Below, in pieces: positions 24,560 to 35,664 of a DNA stretch of 64,000 nt. The stretch is taken from assembly GCA_963930655.1 (NCBI GenBank), contig OZ005616.1, forward strand, positions 12,552,001 to 12,616,000. The letters run 5' to 3'. Under the pieces are notes generated by a model, which was not told the DNA's origin, did no database searches, and worked only from the letters and a program-made list of their open reading frames with translations. A program made the translations under genes and the position numbers. Numbering within the stretch: the stretch's first letter is position 1; the number at the start of each line of letters is the position of its first letter. The stretch comes from Myrica gale. Taxonomy: Eukaryota > Streptophyta > Magnoliopsida > Fagales > Myricaceae.

Positions 24560-25209
24560 ACTAACTCCTCTCTAGGTAGCCCACCCATGCTCCAAGTAAC
24601 AATTCTACCCCCAAGGGTGAACTCCATTCTCCTCCCACCGTAATCAAGTGTGATCTTGCCAATGCCTTTTAGCCAAGCATTGCCCAAAACCACATCTAAC
24701 TCCTCCAAGGCAAGTACATGTAAATCAGCAACTATATTCATACCTTGGACATCAATAGGGACTGCCTTCATTATCTGATCGCTCATCATTTTCTCCCCGT
24801 TCGCAAGCTTCACCTCCAAGGCCTCTATTTCCTCTCTCTGCAAGCCCGCCTTATTAACAAGTTGTTTGCTGATGAAGTTTTGGGTAGACCCACTATCCAC
24901 CAACACGGTGATCTCATGCTTGCCCATCGAAGCCTTGAATGTCAAGGTTGAGTTTCTCCCAATGCCGGTCATGGCACTAAGACTCAACTCACTATCACTC
25001 GAGTCTTCCTCATCCCCCACATCAATAAAACACATGACCTTGGACTTGTGGCATTGGTGGTTTGGACCCCACTTCTCTCCACACTTGAAGCATAGGTGCT
25101 TCTTGATGCACTCCTCAAGCTCTTCTCGGCTCAGCTTCTTCACTTCATTCTTCTTCTTCCTTGACTCTTCAACCACCTCCCTTCCATTTGATGGCATTTC
25201 GGGTTGCAA
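24560..25209 (-). pseudogene. Gypsy zinc knuckle and aspartic protease
   Basis: From the upper coordinate: a charged linker rich in E and K, then CFKCGEKWGPNHQC (a CX2C...HXC knuckle typical of plant gypsy Gag), an acidic spacer, and about 40 residues later VLVDSGSTQNFIS with the catalytic DSG. Further on is LDVVLGNAWLKGIG, the usual protease C-terminal flank. The knuckle would bind the genomic RNA and the protease would cut the polyprotein. The frame then enters the terminal repeat at about 24550 instead of a reverse transcriptase. It is separated by stops from the gag frames upstream. Confidence 0.8.
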
Positions 25210-25254
25210 GGCTTGATCTTCCTTGCTAGCCGCTTCTTCTTTGTCATGCCTCTT

Positions 25255-26426
25255 CTAAAACCGGTGGCTATCTTCAAGGATCTCGGCCATCCTCATTGCT
25301 TCTTGCAATCTGGTGGGCTGCTTTAACTTCAACTCTTTAGCTATCCACGGTTTTAGCCCATCAACAAAAGTGCCAATGAGTGCCTCCTCCGACCAACCCC
25401 TTACTAAGGTTTGGAGTTGCCGAAACTCCTCCACGTATGCATGCACCTTGCCTTCTTGCTTGAGCTTGGCTAGTTGGCCATGGTGATTGACAATGGGCGA
25501 GGGCCCAAATTGCATGAGCAGCTCCCCTTCAAAAGCTGTCCGCCCGAGCCTTCTTCTCTCTTTCTCATATTGGGCTCAGATCCACCTCCACCACTTGCTC
25601 GCTTTGCCTTCAAGGTAGAAACATGCGGTGGCAAGTCTTTCATCCCGTGGCACTTCATACATGTGGAAGTAGTGATCCGCCTTATCAAGCCATTCATTTG
25701 GATCACCTCCACCAAACTTTGGGAACTCGATCTTCGGCCTCTTAGGTCCTCGGTTGTGAAACCGATTTCCATCTCCATCTCCATCACGATCATGATCACC
25801 TCCATGGAAATGTTGCCTCCTAGGTCCTCGGTGGTTAAACCGATTTCCGTCACCATCACGATCAAAGTAGTCATGATCACTTCGCGGTCTATCTCGTCTT
25901 CTATCATTATCTTCATAGGTTCGGCCATAGGATCTCTCCTCCCCATACCGACTTCCTCCAACTCTATCTTCCGATCTTCCATGGTCATGATCGCCATGGT
26001 TGGACTCCACACGTAGCCACCTCTCGACTACTTCATGCTCATTCTCCACACGTCCACCTACTCTAAGTTGTTGTCTTGGTTGAGGCTCCCTCTTGTGGAC
26101 ATGGATATATGTGTTTCTCTTCCATCCAAGTGTCGAGCATCCTCCATCCTCGCGACTTCTACCCGGTTGCCTGCACTTGGCTCTCTACCAAGTCTAGCCA
26201 ATGCCTCTTGTAGGTCTTGTCTCATCCCATCCACCGCTCTCCTATTCTCTTCAGTGGCCATGGTAACTCTGGCTATGGCTCCTTGCATGTCAGCCATGGT
26301 TGTGGATGTCTCCACCATCTTGTCTATCAGCCATAGAGTAGATGACTCCAAGGCTTCGAACCGGTCTCTGTTGGAAGTGAGTAAACTTGAAACTGCCTCC
26401 ATTGCAATACTTGGCTGCGACAACAA
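25255..26426 (-). pseudogene. Gypsy gag (Retrotrans_gag domain), frameshifted
   Basis: The coding sequence is spread over three frames. 26426-26058 has a helical N-terminal part (ALESSTLWLIDKMVETSTT, RVTMATEENRRAVDGMRQDL). 26049-25576 has an Arg/Asp/Gly-rich stretch and then IEFPKFGGGDPNEWLDKADHYF...CFYLEGKASKWW, the hallmark of the Retrotrans_gag domain. 25515-25255 has LAKLKQEGKVHAYVEEFRQL...EEALIGTFVDGLKPWI. Together they form a normal plant gypsy Gag with at least two frameshifts. The RD-rich repeats around 25750-25950 are likely an RNA-binding linker. Confidence 0.8.
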
Positions 26427-26428
26427 GT

Positions 26429-26615
26429 CCGACCTTGGGTTCTCTCCAAAATGAAGATCGAACCCCTCCCTTCAAAATTCTTCGCACGAACAACTTCCGA
26501 CCTTGGGTTCTCTCCAAAAGAAGATCTAACCCCTCCCTCCACTAAACAACTTAGCAAGAACAAACACGTTCCAACCTTGGGTTCTCTCCAAAATGACGAT
26601 CGAACCCCTTCTCGA
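26429..26615. repeat. Three tandem ~70-bp leader repeats
   Basis: The block ACCTTGGGTTCTCTCCAAAA, then GAAGATC and AACCCCT recurs starting at about 26429, 26497 and 26571. It lies between the primer-binding region and the gag start, so it would be in the untranslated leader. Confidence 0.75.
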
Positions 26616-26754
26616 GTAAAAAATTCCAACATAAAAAACAACATTCCACTAGAATTAATCCAATGAAACTGAATCAAACTAGAAAGGCTCGTGTTTACCT
26701 CCCTTGAAGATCTTAACGTTTCAATCAACTCCTCAATGAAATCTTCAAGCACCT

Positions 26755-26770
26755 CTCAATGAAAGCACCA
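26755..26770 (-). other. Likely primer-binding region of the gypsy element
   Basis: The minus strand reads TGGTGCTTTCATTGAG four bases after an LTR end ...CCCTAACA. This string commonly follows the 5' LTR in plant gypsy elements. The priming tRNA was not verified. Confidence 0.4.
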
Positions 26771-26773
26771 TTT

Positions 26774-27951
26774 TGTTAGGGACCCCGGTCTCGGTCGCCT
26801 TAACAACTCCAACTCCCGCCAAGTGATTCGAACACGATCACGCCAATCGATCCTCCTAAACCGTTCTTGGCAACGCACGAGCTAAAATATAGGATCTAAC
26901 AACACAAATGGAGAACACTCGAACTGATATTATTAAATAACGAGGAACGTGGTCAAGGGTTAATTAGCCAAAAGACCACAAGAACAAAGAACAATCTCGC
27001 TCAGGGGTTAATTAGCCCAAGAACGGGTACCCAAACTAGGTTATTAACCTAGAGTGAATCCCAAGTGACAAGGTTATTAGCCTTGAAACCGACTTAGCAT
27101 ATACGTGCCTATGCTTGGCCAAATCCTAACCCAAAAGCTCTCTGGCTCTCCAAGACTCTACTATTCTGAATATGAATGACTCTAATGGTCCTAAGGGTGT
27201 TTATATAGACATCCTTAGGAGCTTACAAACCCTAATGGACTCAATCAAATCAATTTAAAAAACAAATTTACTCTAAATCAAATCCCTTGAATCAAGCAGA
27301 TTTGATATTACATGCCTAATATAACAAGAACATAAAGGAAAGGAATCTTCTAGAGTTTAGGAAAGGATCCCTAAATCTAGAAGATATGATTTATTCAATC
27401 ATAACACAAAAGGAAACTAATCTCTAAGATACCTCCCTGATTGTTCGGATCTCCCCGTCGTATGCCGCCGTCCACGGTGGCGCCGCCGCCGCTTGCATCA
27501 CCATGGGTGGTGATGCTCCTCCGGGCCCCTGGACCTTCCTATTCCATTCCCCACCTAGTACCGGTAGGGGTGGTGGTGCTCCGCCACTGGTGGTGGCTGG
27601 TGGTGGTGGTCATCCTGTGTCATGACACTCCTTTGTCTGCTGGCTCGCTGCTGCTGCTTGGCTTGGCTGGTGGCCAAGGACTTGCTGTGGCGCCGTGTCA
27701 TGGCAAGACCATGGGCGAGGCCATGCGCTGTCATGGCATGCATGTGGCTAGCTAGTTGGCTTGCCAGGCATGGGCGCTAGGGCGCCTAACTTGCGCGGGC
27801 GCGTGACGATGCCGTGGCATGGCTGTGGTGCTGTCGTCGCGCGCACTGTGGGCGTGTCATGAGTGCCCATGTGTGTCCTTGGTGCCTCATCTCGGCACCT
27901 ATCCTCTAACTCATGGCTTTTTCTGTCCAAGTCCTCACTGAGATCCTTTCA
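26774..27951 (-). repeat. 5' LTR of the gag-protease element
   Basis: The minus strand ends CCCCGGTCCCTAACA-like at 26774 (plus strand TGTTAGGGACCCCGG). It contains TATATAGACATCC-like sequence (27200-27215), a possible TATA region. The GC-rich part at 27460-27900 matches 24060-24500. The upper limit is where homology to the left repeat stops. Confidence 0.65.
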
Positions 27952-29211
27952 GAGTGTCTGTAGTCACAAAGAATGAGCCTTACATGTTATTCATTTTTAA
28001 CTTGATGGGTACAGCTGATGAGAGCAAATATTTGTCACAACCGTGGCTGCTAAACTTAATTCAGCCACTCTAGATAACCAGGTGCCCAATATATTGTAAT
28101 GGTAGAGAACATGTACACTCTGTTACCGCAGATAGAATTGAAATTTGCAGTCATGATCTCCTAAAAAAAGATACATATAGCCAGGCATTGCTATGGTTGT
28201 TTTTATTTTGGATATCTGGAAACTCTCTTGGATTTTACTAAGAAAGACACATATAAGTTCTCCAAAGAGGAGAAAGGGGGAAATAAGGGTGTAGAGCCTA
28301 CTATAAAGTCAGGGGACAGGTTGACATGTACAACTGCTTTTGTCGTACTAGCATTCGTTTGATCCGGCTCTTTCCATCTACCCATCCTAAATGCTGAACA
28401 CCTCGTTAGTATTTTTGTCACTCATTTTATTTAAATTCGTGTAGGTGGTACTGTAGAGCTATCTACCAATGCTAACGAGGAAGATGTAAATGATGGCAAC
28501 AAATTGAGTAATGATGGGAATGCTGCTAGTTGTGATGAGCATCTCACTCTAGTGGAAAGAAGATATATAGAGGAGAGGTAGAGAATTGATGTTCACAGAT
28601 TGGCCAAGACAGCTAATAAATATCACTGTAACAGGATTTCAACCAGTATCTGGCAAATATGAGTGAACATTATTTATGACATTCCTAATGATAATTTTGT
28701 CAAGTTAGAGAGACTTAGGAAGAAAGGATAAACCTTTTGTTTGTCATTGTAACATCACTGCTATAAGTAGGAATTACTTGAATGTGCAGCGATCGACCGT
28801 TGTACATGGCACTTGATCTATCTCTCTCTCTCTCTTTCTCCATCCCCCCACCCCCCCTTCCCGCACCCTAGCCAACTTGTTACTGTTCTGTAATTAAATA
28901 CCAATATTCTTTTTATGAAATTTGCATGTGATAGCTAGAAACCCCCTTATGTAAAGCCAATTGATGCTTTAATTATGAACTCCCACAAACCAGAAAATGT
29001 TTCAATGGAGAAACCACATCATGCCTCTAGGCACCCACCAAAAAGCAGTGTACCCCAAAAGCTCAATCACCAAAACCCGCCAAGAAAAGTTCAAAGTAAT
29101 TGCATTACCAACAACTCCAAGATGAAGCAAGTACCCAAACAGCCAACGTACAAAAACATACAACACAAGTGTCACGAGAGATACCCAGCTGGAATAAATA
29201 GTAAAAACCAA
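27952..29211. other. Mostly unassigned; one open coding-like patch
   Basis: At 28444-28580 (plus) a splice-acceptor-like GTGTAG is followed by about 45 open codons containing LSTNANEEDVNDGNKLS and CDEHLTLVERRYIEER. I do not recognise it. A CT microsatellite and C-run lie at 28818-28865. No other gene seen. Confidence 0.3.
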
Positions 29212-29799
29212 AATCAACAAATCCCCTTTACATTCCTCGTGCAGAACTGAGCCTGACTGACGGCTTATTCTATCATTTGCTTGCATATAAGAATTTACAA
29301 GATGATGTATTGCTGCGACAGCTTGAAACATACAGACATGAACAAATTGACTATGAAGCAAAAAACCTTTCCAGTCTCGAACCACCCTCTCTTCCTCAGT
29401 TTTACAAGGTAAGCAAGCCAATATTACAAAATCTGTTGCCCATGGTCGAAGATCAAATTCACCATTTCTTCCCTGTTCGCCAACGTTGCCACCCCAATTT
29501 TCATCATCTGTTGGTGGGATTGGGAAGTATGATGGAGAATCAGATGGACGAACAAGCCAAGTATTTGCTTGAAATCCATATGGAAGATTACCAAACTTAT
29601 TATGATCTACAAAGGCTTTCATTAAAGATTCATAGGCATTTACAATAGCTCCGCTAAGCTGTTGCATAAGATCCACCAGTGAGTGGCTTTCTCGAAATTG
29701 CTCCCCCACCGTATAGAATCCGTTCACTGATGCAACCACTTGTATTACCTTCTCATTGCAGATCTTAATCCACGCAATCGCTCCAGCCTTGAGTTGGCT
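29212..29799 (-). pseudogene. CLU/REC-family protein fragment
   Basis: Residues 42-237 of the open frame that starts at 29922 read as the central part of a plant CLU-domain protein of the REC/TSS group. Landmarks in order: [94 protein letters not shown] and [11 protein letters not shown]. These proteins act in the cytosol and nucleus, influence chloroplast compartment size or mitochondrial distribution, and are normally over 1500 residues. Only this piece (~196 aa, no stops) is recognisable. Beyond the last motif the frame becomes hydrophobic, as when reading into an intron. I see neither the N-terminal nor the TPR part nearby, so this is probably a relic or captured fragment; an expressed gene with unrecognised exons is not excluded. 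Confidence 0.7.
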
Positions 29800-31369
29800 T
29801 TGCAAGAATCTCAGCAAATGAAATTGAAATGCAAAGCTAAAATGAAGTGGTATCATCCACAAGGTGGTAAACCCACATAGCTTCTTTACATGCGAAAGCT
29901 GTCCCAATAGCTTCAAGACCAAAGACGCACAGAGATACTAAGGAAAAAGCAAGTCGCAACCTAAGAACAGAAGAATCCATGAGCGTACACCCACTATTGC
30001 TACCCCAATAGATTTCATTTTCTTTTTTTCTCTTTCTCTTCCTCTTTTTCCATTTATGCCTTTTTGTCTTCTTTCCTCCTACGTATACCACCAGATTCAG
30101 ATAATCTAGGGCACTTTGGACCTCGTAAACTTCATTGAAGGTTGAATTTCTTAGACAAAATGAGTGGAATACGTCAATTGTTAAGAAATGAGTTCTAGCG
30201 TGATTGAAGGTTTCAAATCGGAAGATACCGGTGGACAATGAGAAAGAAAAATAGGTAAGCTTTTTCTTAGCCATAACTATGGCAACTTTGGCTTCCAAAG
30301 TCTTCTGTTTCTCTTGTTCTCCTTTGCCCTCTTCGTCTTCTTCAACCTGGGACTCTTTGTCCATTTCTTCCATCTCGTCCTTCAATTTCTCGACGTTGAT
30401 GGACAAACACTGCATATTTTCTCCCATCTACTTCTGAATATTCTTCAATTGATCGAGTGTTTCCAAAATTTGGAAACATTGTTTGGATAGATCTCGAAGT
30501 GTGATCAAATCCATGGCAAGATCATCCTCTGATACTAAATTGTAAAAAACCAGAAATATATTATAGAATTTATGTATTAAAAATTCACTTCATTCGATGG
30601 AACTCAGCTTGGTTCGAGGTAGGTAGCCTCCAAATCTCCCAAAATAGACGAACAACTCAATACTGCTTTCTTGACCAAATGACAATAAGCTAGCCAAACA
30701 GATATAACCCTGTTGACCAAGAAGGGCCGGATCTGATGATAATGGGCTGACATAGGCCCAACCCAAACTAAGAAAATAACAAAGCAATTAACATAGGTAG
30801 ACCAACATTGGACTGACCCCAAAGCCCAAATACAACCCAATAAAAAGCCCATTCTAATTCAGCCCATTCCCTGGCACGTAACACCCTATTGTCTAACTGT
30901 AGTTACCTTAGGCTTTTTAAAACCAAAACAAAACGTGGGGAGCCTTTGTTCTCCTTGGAAGTGACGAGCTAAAAAGGAAATAGAGAGAAAGAGAGATTGG
31001 AGGTGAAGAACCAGACCAGGCCATGAGAGAAGAGAAGAAAAGAAAAAGAAAAAGAAAAATAAGAGAAGAAGGAGAAGAAGAGGAGAGAAAGGGAGAAAAA
31101 GAAAATAGTGGAGGTAAGGCCATTGGTAGTATTCGGCCATGGGAGAAAGTGAAAGTTTGACTGCAGAAAATTATACTTACTTGATCTGACAAGCGATCTT
31201 GATCTTTGTCTGCGATTGAATCTTCAATCTTCGATAATCTTCAGGTTTTGTTGATCTCACACCTTGAGTCGTTTGATTTCACAATAAAGCAGCCCAAATC
31301 TTCTGCCACCTTCCTCTCCACGCTTCACAGCCGTCGTAATCGCCAACTGTCTAGAAAAATCTATCTTAT
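29800..31369. other. No gene recognised; GA-rich tract
   Basis: An open minus-strand frame at 30427-29837 has an acidic-lysine-rich start but no known domain. 31020-31110 is a GA-rich tract followed by GTGGAG|GTAAGG, which resembles the leader and donor arrangement of the LTRs in this window. Confidence 0.3.
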
Positions 31370-32421
31370 AGTTTTTTTCTGAACCCTAGCTGTGATATAG
31401 CATGGGATCATTAGGGACTTTAGATCTCAGCCTTAGGATCACATGGAAAAACTTTTTTCCATTAACTCCCGTATATTCCTTTATATCGAATTTTGGGCTT
31501 CTACTAATTGTGATCATGTCTATTAACATATCATAATTTACCCCCGAGTATTTGAGATTGATTTGTTAAATCCCTTTTGCTAAAAATTATTTATTTATTT
31601 ATCATTACACAATACTATATTCCACATGAGTCAATTGGACCAGAATTATATTACCGATTAAGTCCCTAACTCATATAATTCTCAATTCACGCTCTGTAAC
31701 TCGTTGGACTATCAATTGTTTCCAAAACAATTTCACAAATAAATATAATATATATATATATATATCGCAAAATACCAATGGCCAATGGATTATTTTCTAG
31801 TCTAACCCTATACATATATATTGAATATACTGTCTCATCAAGAGACTGGTATTTTCCTTTTCGAGCATTTATACAAACTCATTTATTATGTAGAAGACCT
31901 AACATTATCTGGAATCTTTGACCTAGAAAAATCATCACCAAATGGCTCGGTCAAAACACAAGTACAAAACAAATAGATCCATATAAATCTCTGAAGTCTA
32001 AGGATACAATAAACCAATTATGTTGAATACCTTCTCAACATCAGTGATAATTTCCAGAAGGTATTCATATTTGATCCTGTTCAGTGCATGTACTCTTACA
32101 TTACACCCACTCTTTTGCTTAAGGTCATTACCTCAATGAAGAAGTCCATCATCCTATTAAATAGAGACACAACGAGTGTAGACCTATCGTACATCAATAT
32201 GTACCTCGGTCTAGAACAAAACATCAAGTGGAAAAGAAGCCAAAGAATCATACTTCCCGCCTTTGATTCACTAATAAATAGCATGACTTTTCTACAATGT
32301 CACTCAATAATATCTATGTAATATCTTATGTCACATCATATTACACAATAAATAAATATAAACATGTGACATCTAAATAACTATTATTCAGACAAATGAT
32401 TTTTAGTGCATCATTCTTACA
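31370..32421 (-). mobile_element. Dispersed LTR-like repeat 'X', copy 1
   Basis: Aligns with 46590-47454 plus 55476-55650 (copy 2) and, in the opposite orientation, with 57521-57819 (copy 3). A short piece is at 52088-52231. The minus-strand start is TGTAAGAATGATGC at 32421, and copy 2 begins TGTAAGATTC at 46431, giving TG...CA-type ends expected of an LTR. A TA microsatellite occurs at 31741-31763. Lower boundary approximate. Confidence 0.65.
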
Positions 32422-33387
32422 TAATGACCTCCCCCATGAGCCATTTCCCTTGATTTCCTCCTTCTTTACCATTCTTACTCTAAGATCTTGCATTAGGATC
32501 AAGAGACATCTAGAGGCTACCTGAAGCTAGCAAGGTAAGGGTGATTTAATTTTGCTCTAATGTGAGGTTTGGGGTATTTTGGTTGTGTTTTTGTGATGGA
32601 GAATAAGCTTAAGGGTCACGGTTGGGAATAGATGATGACTTTGAAGTTTTGTTGTGGATTTGATAGCATGCATGTAGGTAGATGATGATGAAATGGTGAA
32701 AAGAATTTCATTTGGTGATAAAAAATATATGTGCCCGATCTTTTGTTCCTTGTTTCTTTTCTTGAAGAAAATAATGTTTTCTTGGTGTTGGATGCTTTGC
32801 ATGTGAGTATTTTTGGTATAGGAGGAAAAACACATAGATAGGCCACGATTTGGATTTAGAGAAAAAGGAAAATGCATGCAAAAGTAATTTTGTAGATTAT
32901 CTTCCTTTTATCATGTTTTGGATTAAATCTTTGTGAATTGGTGCACTTGTGAACATGGAAATTGAGAAATGAAAAGAAAAAAGGGGTTTGTAGAACATAG
33001 AGGGTCACGACAGTGCCCTATGGAGAACTCTCCTTGAGTTCTAGTGGCTGGAAATGATAAAGGAGTGGCATTTAGCCACATGCATGGGTTTTGATGTCTT
33101 TGGAAACGAAAATAATAAATAAAAACATTTGAATTGTTGTTGAATATCATCTTTGGATGTTATTTAGATGCTGCTAATGTGTTATTAGCATATAGGTGGA
33201 CATAAAATTGATGACAAAAACTAAAAGAACACATGCATGCAAAATTTTTCCTAAGACGTCATAGAACACCCGATTACACTGTGGCACATTTCAGGTAAAA
33301 GTAGGTTGTATTTTTTGACGAAACCTTCCAGAAATGAATTTGAGGATCTGTTGGTCTTGCCCTAAAAATTTTAGCTAAAATGAATAA
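32422..33387. other. Unassigned, probably further retroelement leader sequence
   Basis: Contains GCTAGCAAGGTAAGGG at about 32528, another AG|GTAAGG donor-like site, followed by GT-rich sequence. No ORF with recognisable content. Confidence 0.3.
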
Positions 33388-33735
33388 GTGGAAAGGTCCG
33401 AAATGCCCTTGGAATTACCCGGGCCATGGATACTAAAGATGAAGCTCTTCGAGAGTGAGCAGACTATGGATCTCGATCCTTACATTTTGGTCTTGAAGAT
33501 CCGAACATGGGTTTCGGACACTTTCAAGATACTGGTGGAGCACGAGCCCCACTGGTACCTCAAGGGACCTCCATTACCCCCATTACCCCGATTAGAGGAT
33601 TTCAGTTTGAACGATGTACCCTCAGAGTTCCTTAGTCTCGACCCCGCTCCTCTGGCCCCACCGGCAGAGTGTAGCTATGTCTCACCTGCAATCGGTGTTG
33701 TAGATCTTACCTCCGATACTGGTTCGAAGGACTAG
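33388..33735 (+). CDS. Small hypothetical protein with a C-terminal SUMO-binding-like motif
   Basis: 115 codons. Not recognised as a named family. Residues about 30-60 read YILVLKIRTWVSDTFKILVE with HEPHWYLKG after it; the middle is proline-rich (GPPLPPLPRLEDF) and the end is VVDLTSDTGSKD. VVDLT followed by acidic and Ser/Thr residues fits a type of SUMO-interacting motif. A TAG stop is followed by about 180 bp and then AATAAAA (33911-33917), a possible poly(A) signal. A distant resemblance to the ORF at 45318-45512, which lies in an LTR, suggests it could be LTR-encoded rather than a host gene. Whether it is expressed is unknown. Confidence 0.4.
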   Translation: MERSEMPLELPGPWILKMKLFESEQTMDLDPYILVLKIRTWVSDTFKILVEHEPHWYLKGPPLPPLPRLEDFSLNDVPSEFLSLDPAPLAPPAECSYVSPAIGVVDLTSDTGSKD

Positions 33736-35664
33736 TGGACTCGAGTTTAGATGCAGTTTCTTTTGGTTTTCTTTATCTTTTGATGTATAATCAGAGTTTA
33801 AAAAACAGTTGTAATGGCATGGCGAGCTATGGAAAGCTCCCACTTTTGTACTTACTTAGCCCTTTTTGTAGTGCTCTTGAAGGAGGTGTTTTGGAAAAAC
33901 CGTGTTCAGTAATAAAAACTTGTATTTACAGTTCGAGTTTCTTTCTTCTCTTAGTTCTTTCTTCTAATTTTTAATATTATTGCGCTTCCATTTATACTAA
34001 TAGTTTTAAATTACTAAATTTTTCCAAAACATTTAACATGAGTCGATTTATCGTCTTTTTTCAGAATCATGTTATCTATTTTTAATGCATATTCCTAATT
34101 CTTAATTTCTAATATCCCAACAATATTTTCAAATAGAACTTCCACTACGCTTTTCATGGTCAATCAGTTGATGCTTACTCGGAATAATTTGTGCCGTAAT
34201 CTCGGTATGTGTGCATACTATCTTTATAGGTGATCCTAGGGGGTAAGTACAAGCACGGGGAGTAACAAAGCATAAAGAGTAAGTAGGTGGCCTTTTAAGC
34301 CTACGGTCAAATATAAGGGAATTCTCGGTGGAACGGTGAAGTGCGTAGAGAATAATTGGATGGAAAGCATAGAGAGTAAAAGGGATTAGATACTTCAGTA
34401 GTCTTAGCTTTAAACATGGATATCGGGCGCTATGCGTATCAATCAGTGCAGTACTATACCTAACGCGTGCATTAAGTATGCTTGGAAAAAAATGAAACTA
34501 AAAGGAGTTGACGGGGCCTACACTTTGCACCCTCTATCTTTGGACGTATAAAATTGTCACTTTCCAAAAAAATATGGGGGATAAATTATTATATATTATA
34601 TTTTAAAAAATTATTATATTATGTTATATTTGTCTTGGAGGAGTATTTTGGTCACTTTCCGTCTGGTTTAACGGCCAATCGAAAGGGGACTACAATTGAA
34701 TGTTTTTGGAACTTGAATTTTTTGATACTTTTGATCCTTCATTCTCTCCAAGTCTTAGACTTTAATAACATTTTAATGCTATCATAGTTATTTACATTAG
34801 TGTCTATTACAGTTGGGAGATGTATCAAACATTCATATATAGCTAGAACAATAAGTCTACTCATATCCTTTTTAGTTTATAAATAAAATTATATTTTCCT
34901 CTTCAAATTAGTACCATCCATTTGTTATATGCCCTTTAAACTACCATTCTTAGGGATTGACACAATTAAATTGAAATTTTCTTGTTATAAAGCCCCTTAT
35001 TGAAGATATAAATATTGAGATTATTTTAGGTGTCTTAAGTTTCAAAATAGTTAACTAATAAACTAGGATATTACCAGTGGCAAAAAAATGGCCGCATGCA
35101 TCTTAGGAGGAAAAATGCCAAGGATTGATTGTTTACCAGACAAATTATAAATAGATTCGAAGGTTAGGTTATCGATTAAGTGTATTTCCTATTTTTGCAT
35201 CAGATTTTGTAGTTTATGAGATAGATATATATTATTAAGAAAAAAACTCAATTTCAATTGTTTCCTAAAGCCTCAACTCAATCAAGTCAAACTATATGGT
35301 AGAGTACGTAGTACCTCTTCTATAAGAAATTCTTGTTACTGCTCTCAATATATGCTACTTTGAATCATGTCCAAATTCCATCTTTCTCCATTGGAAGTGA
35401 GATAATGCACGAGCAAAAGTAATTAATTGTGGACTATCTTTGTGATGCGAGTCCATTTCACGTCTTTAATAGCTGATTCATAAACCCAAAATGGAAAGGA
35501 AATAATGTAGGCAATTGTTTATGTATTTAGAAAATTATTACTTAGTAAATGGATCAGTTAGAGAAAACAAAAAAACCAGCAACATCAGCAGTATTTCCAC
35601 TAGGTATGATGCATTCGGTGGAAGAAACATACATTGAGATGAGCACAGTTGGTTAACAAGGAGG
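33736..35664. other. AT-rich intergenic DNA
   Basis: A possible 3' UTR with AATAAAA near 33911, then AT-rich sequence with no coding or repeat signal I can name. Confidence 0.4.

Larger units (their letters stand above)
23559..27951 (-). mobile_element. Non-autonomous gypsy element, gag-protease only
   Basis: Two near-identical direct repeats (23559-24545 and about 26939-27951) flank a minus-strand gag and aspartic-protease region. Reverse transcriptase, RNase H and integrase are absent: the protease frame runs straight into the 3' terminal repeat. The right repeat extends to 26774, where the complement reads CCCTAACA|AAA then TGGTGCTTTCATTGAG, as expected for an LTR end and primer region. 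The left repeat lacks the last ~165 bp of the LTR. Homology of the two repeats extends slightly into the end of the internal ORF, so the right copy may be the tail of a second, tandem element. Confidence 0.75.

Noticed and set aside
25474..26016. 180-codon plus-strand and 180-codon minus-strand ORFs opposite gag
   Set aside because: Shadows of the Asp/Arg-rich gag frame, which alone carries a recognisable domain.
29277..29648. 123-codon plus-strand ORF
   Set aside because: Exact antisense of the CLU-family fragment.
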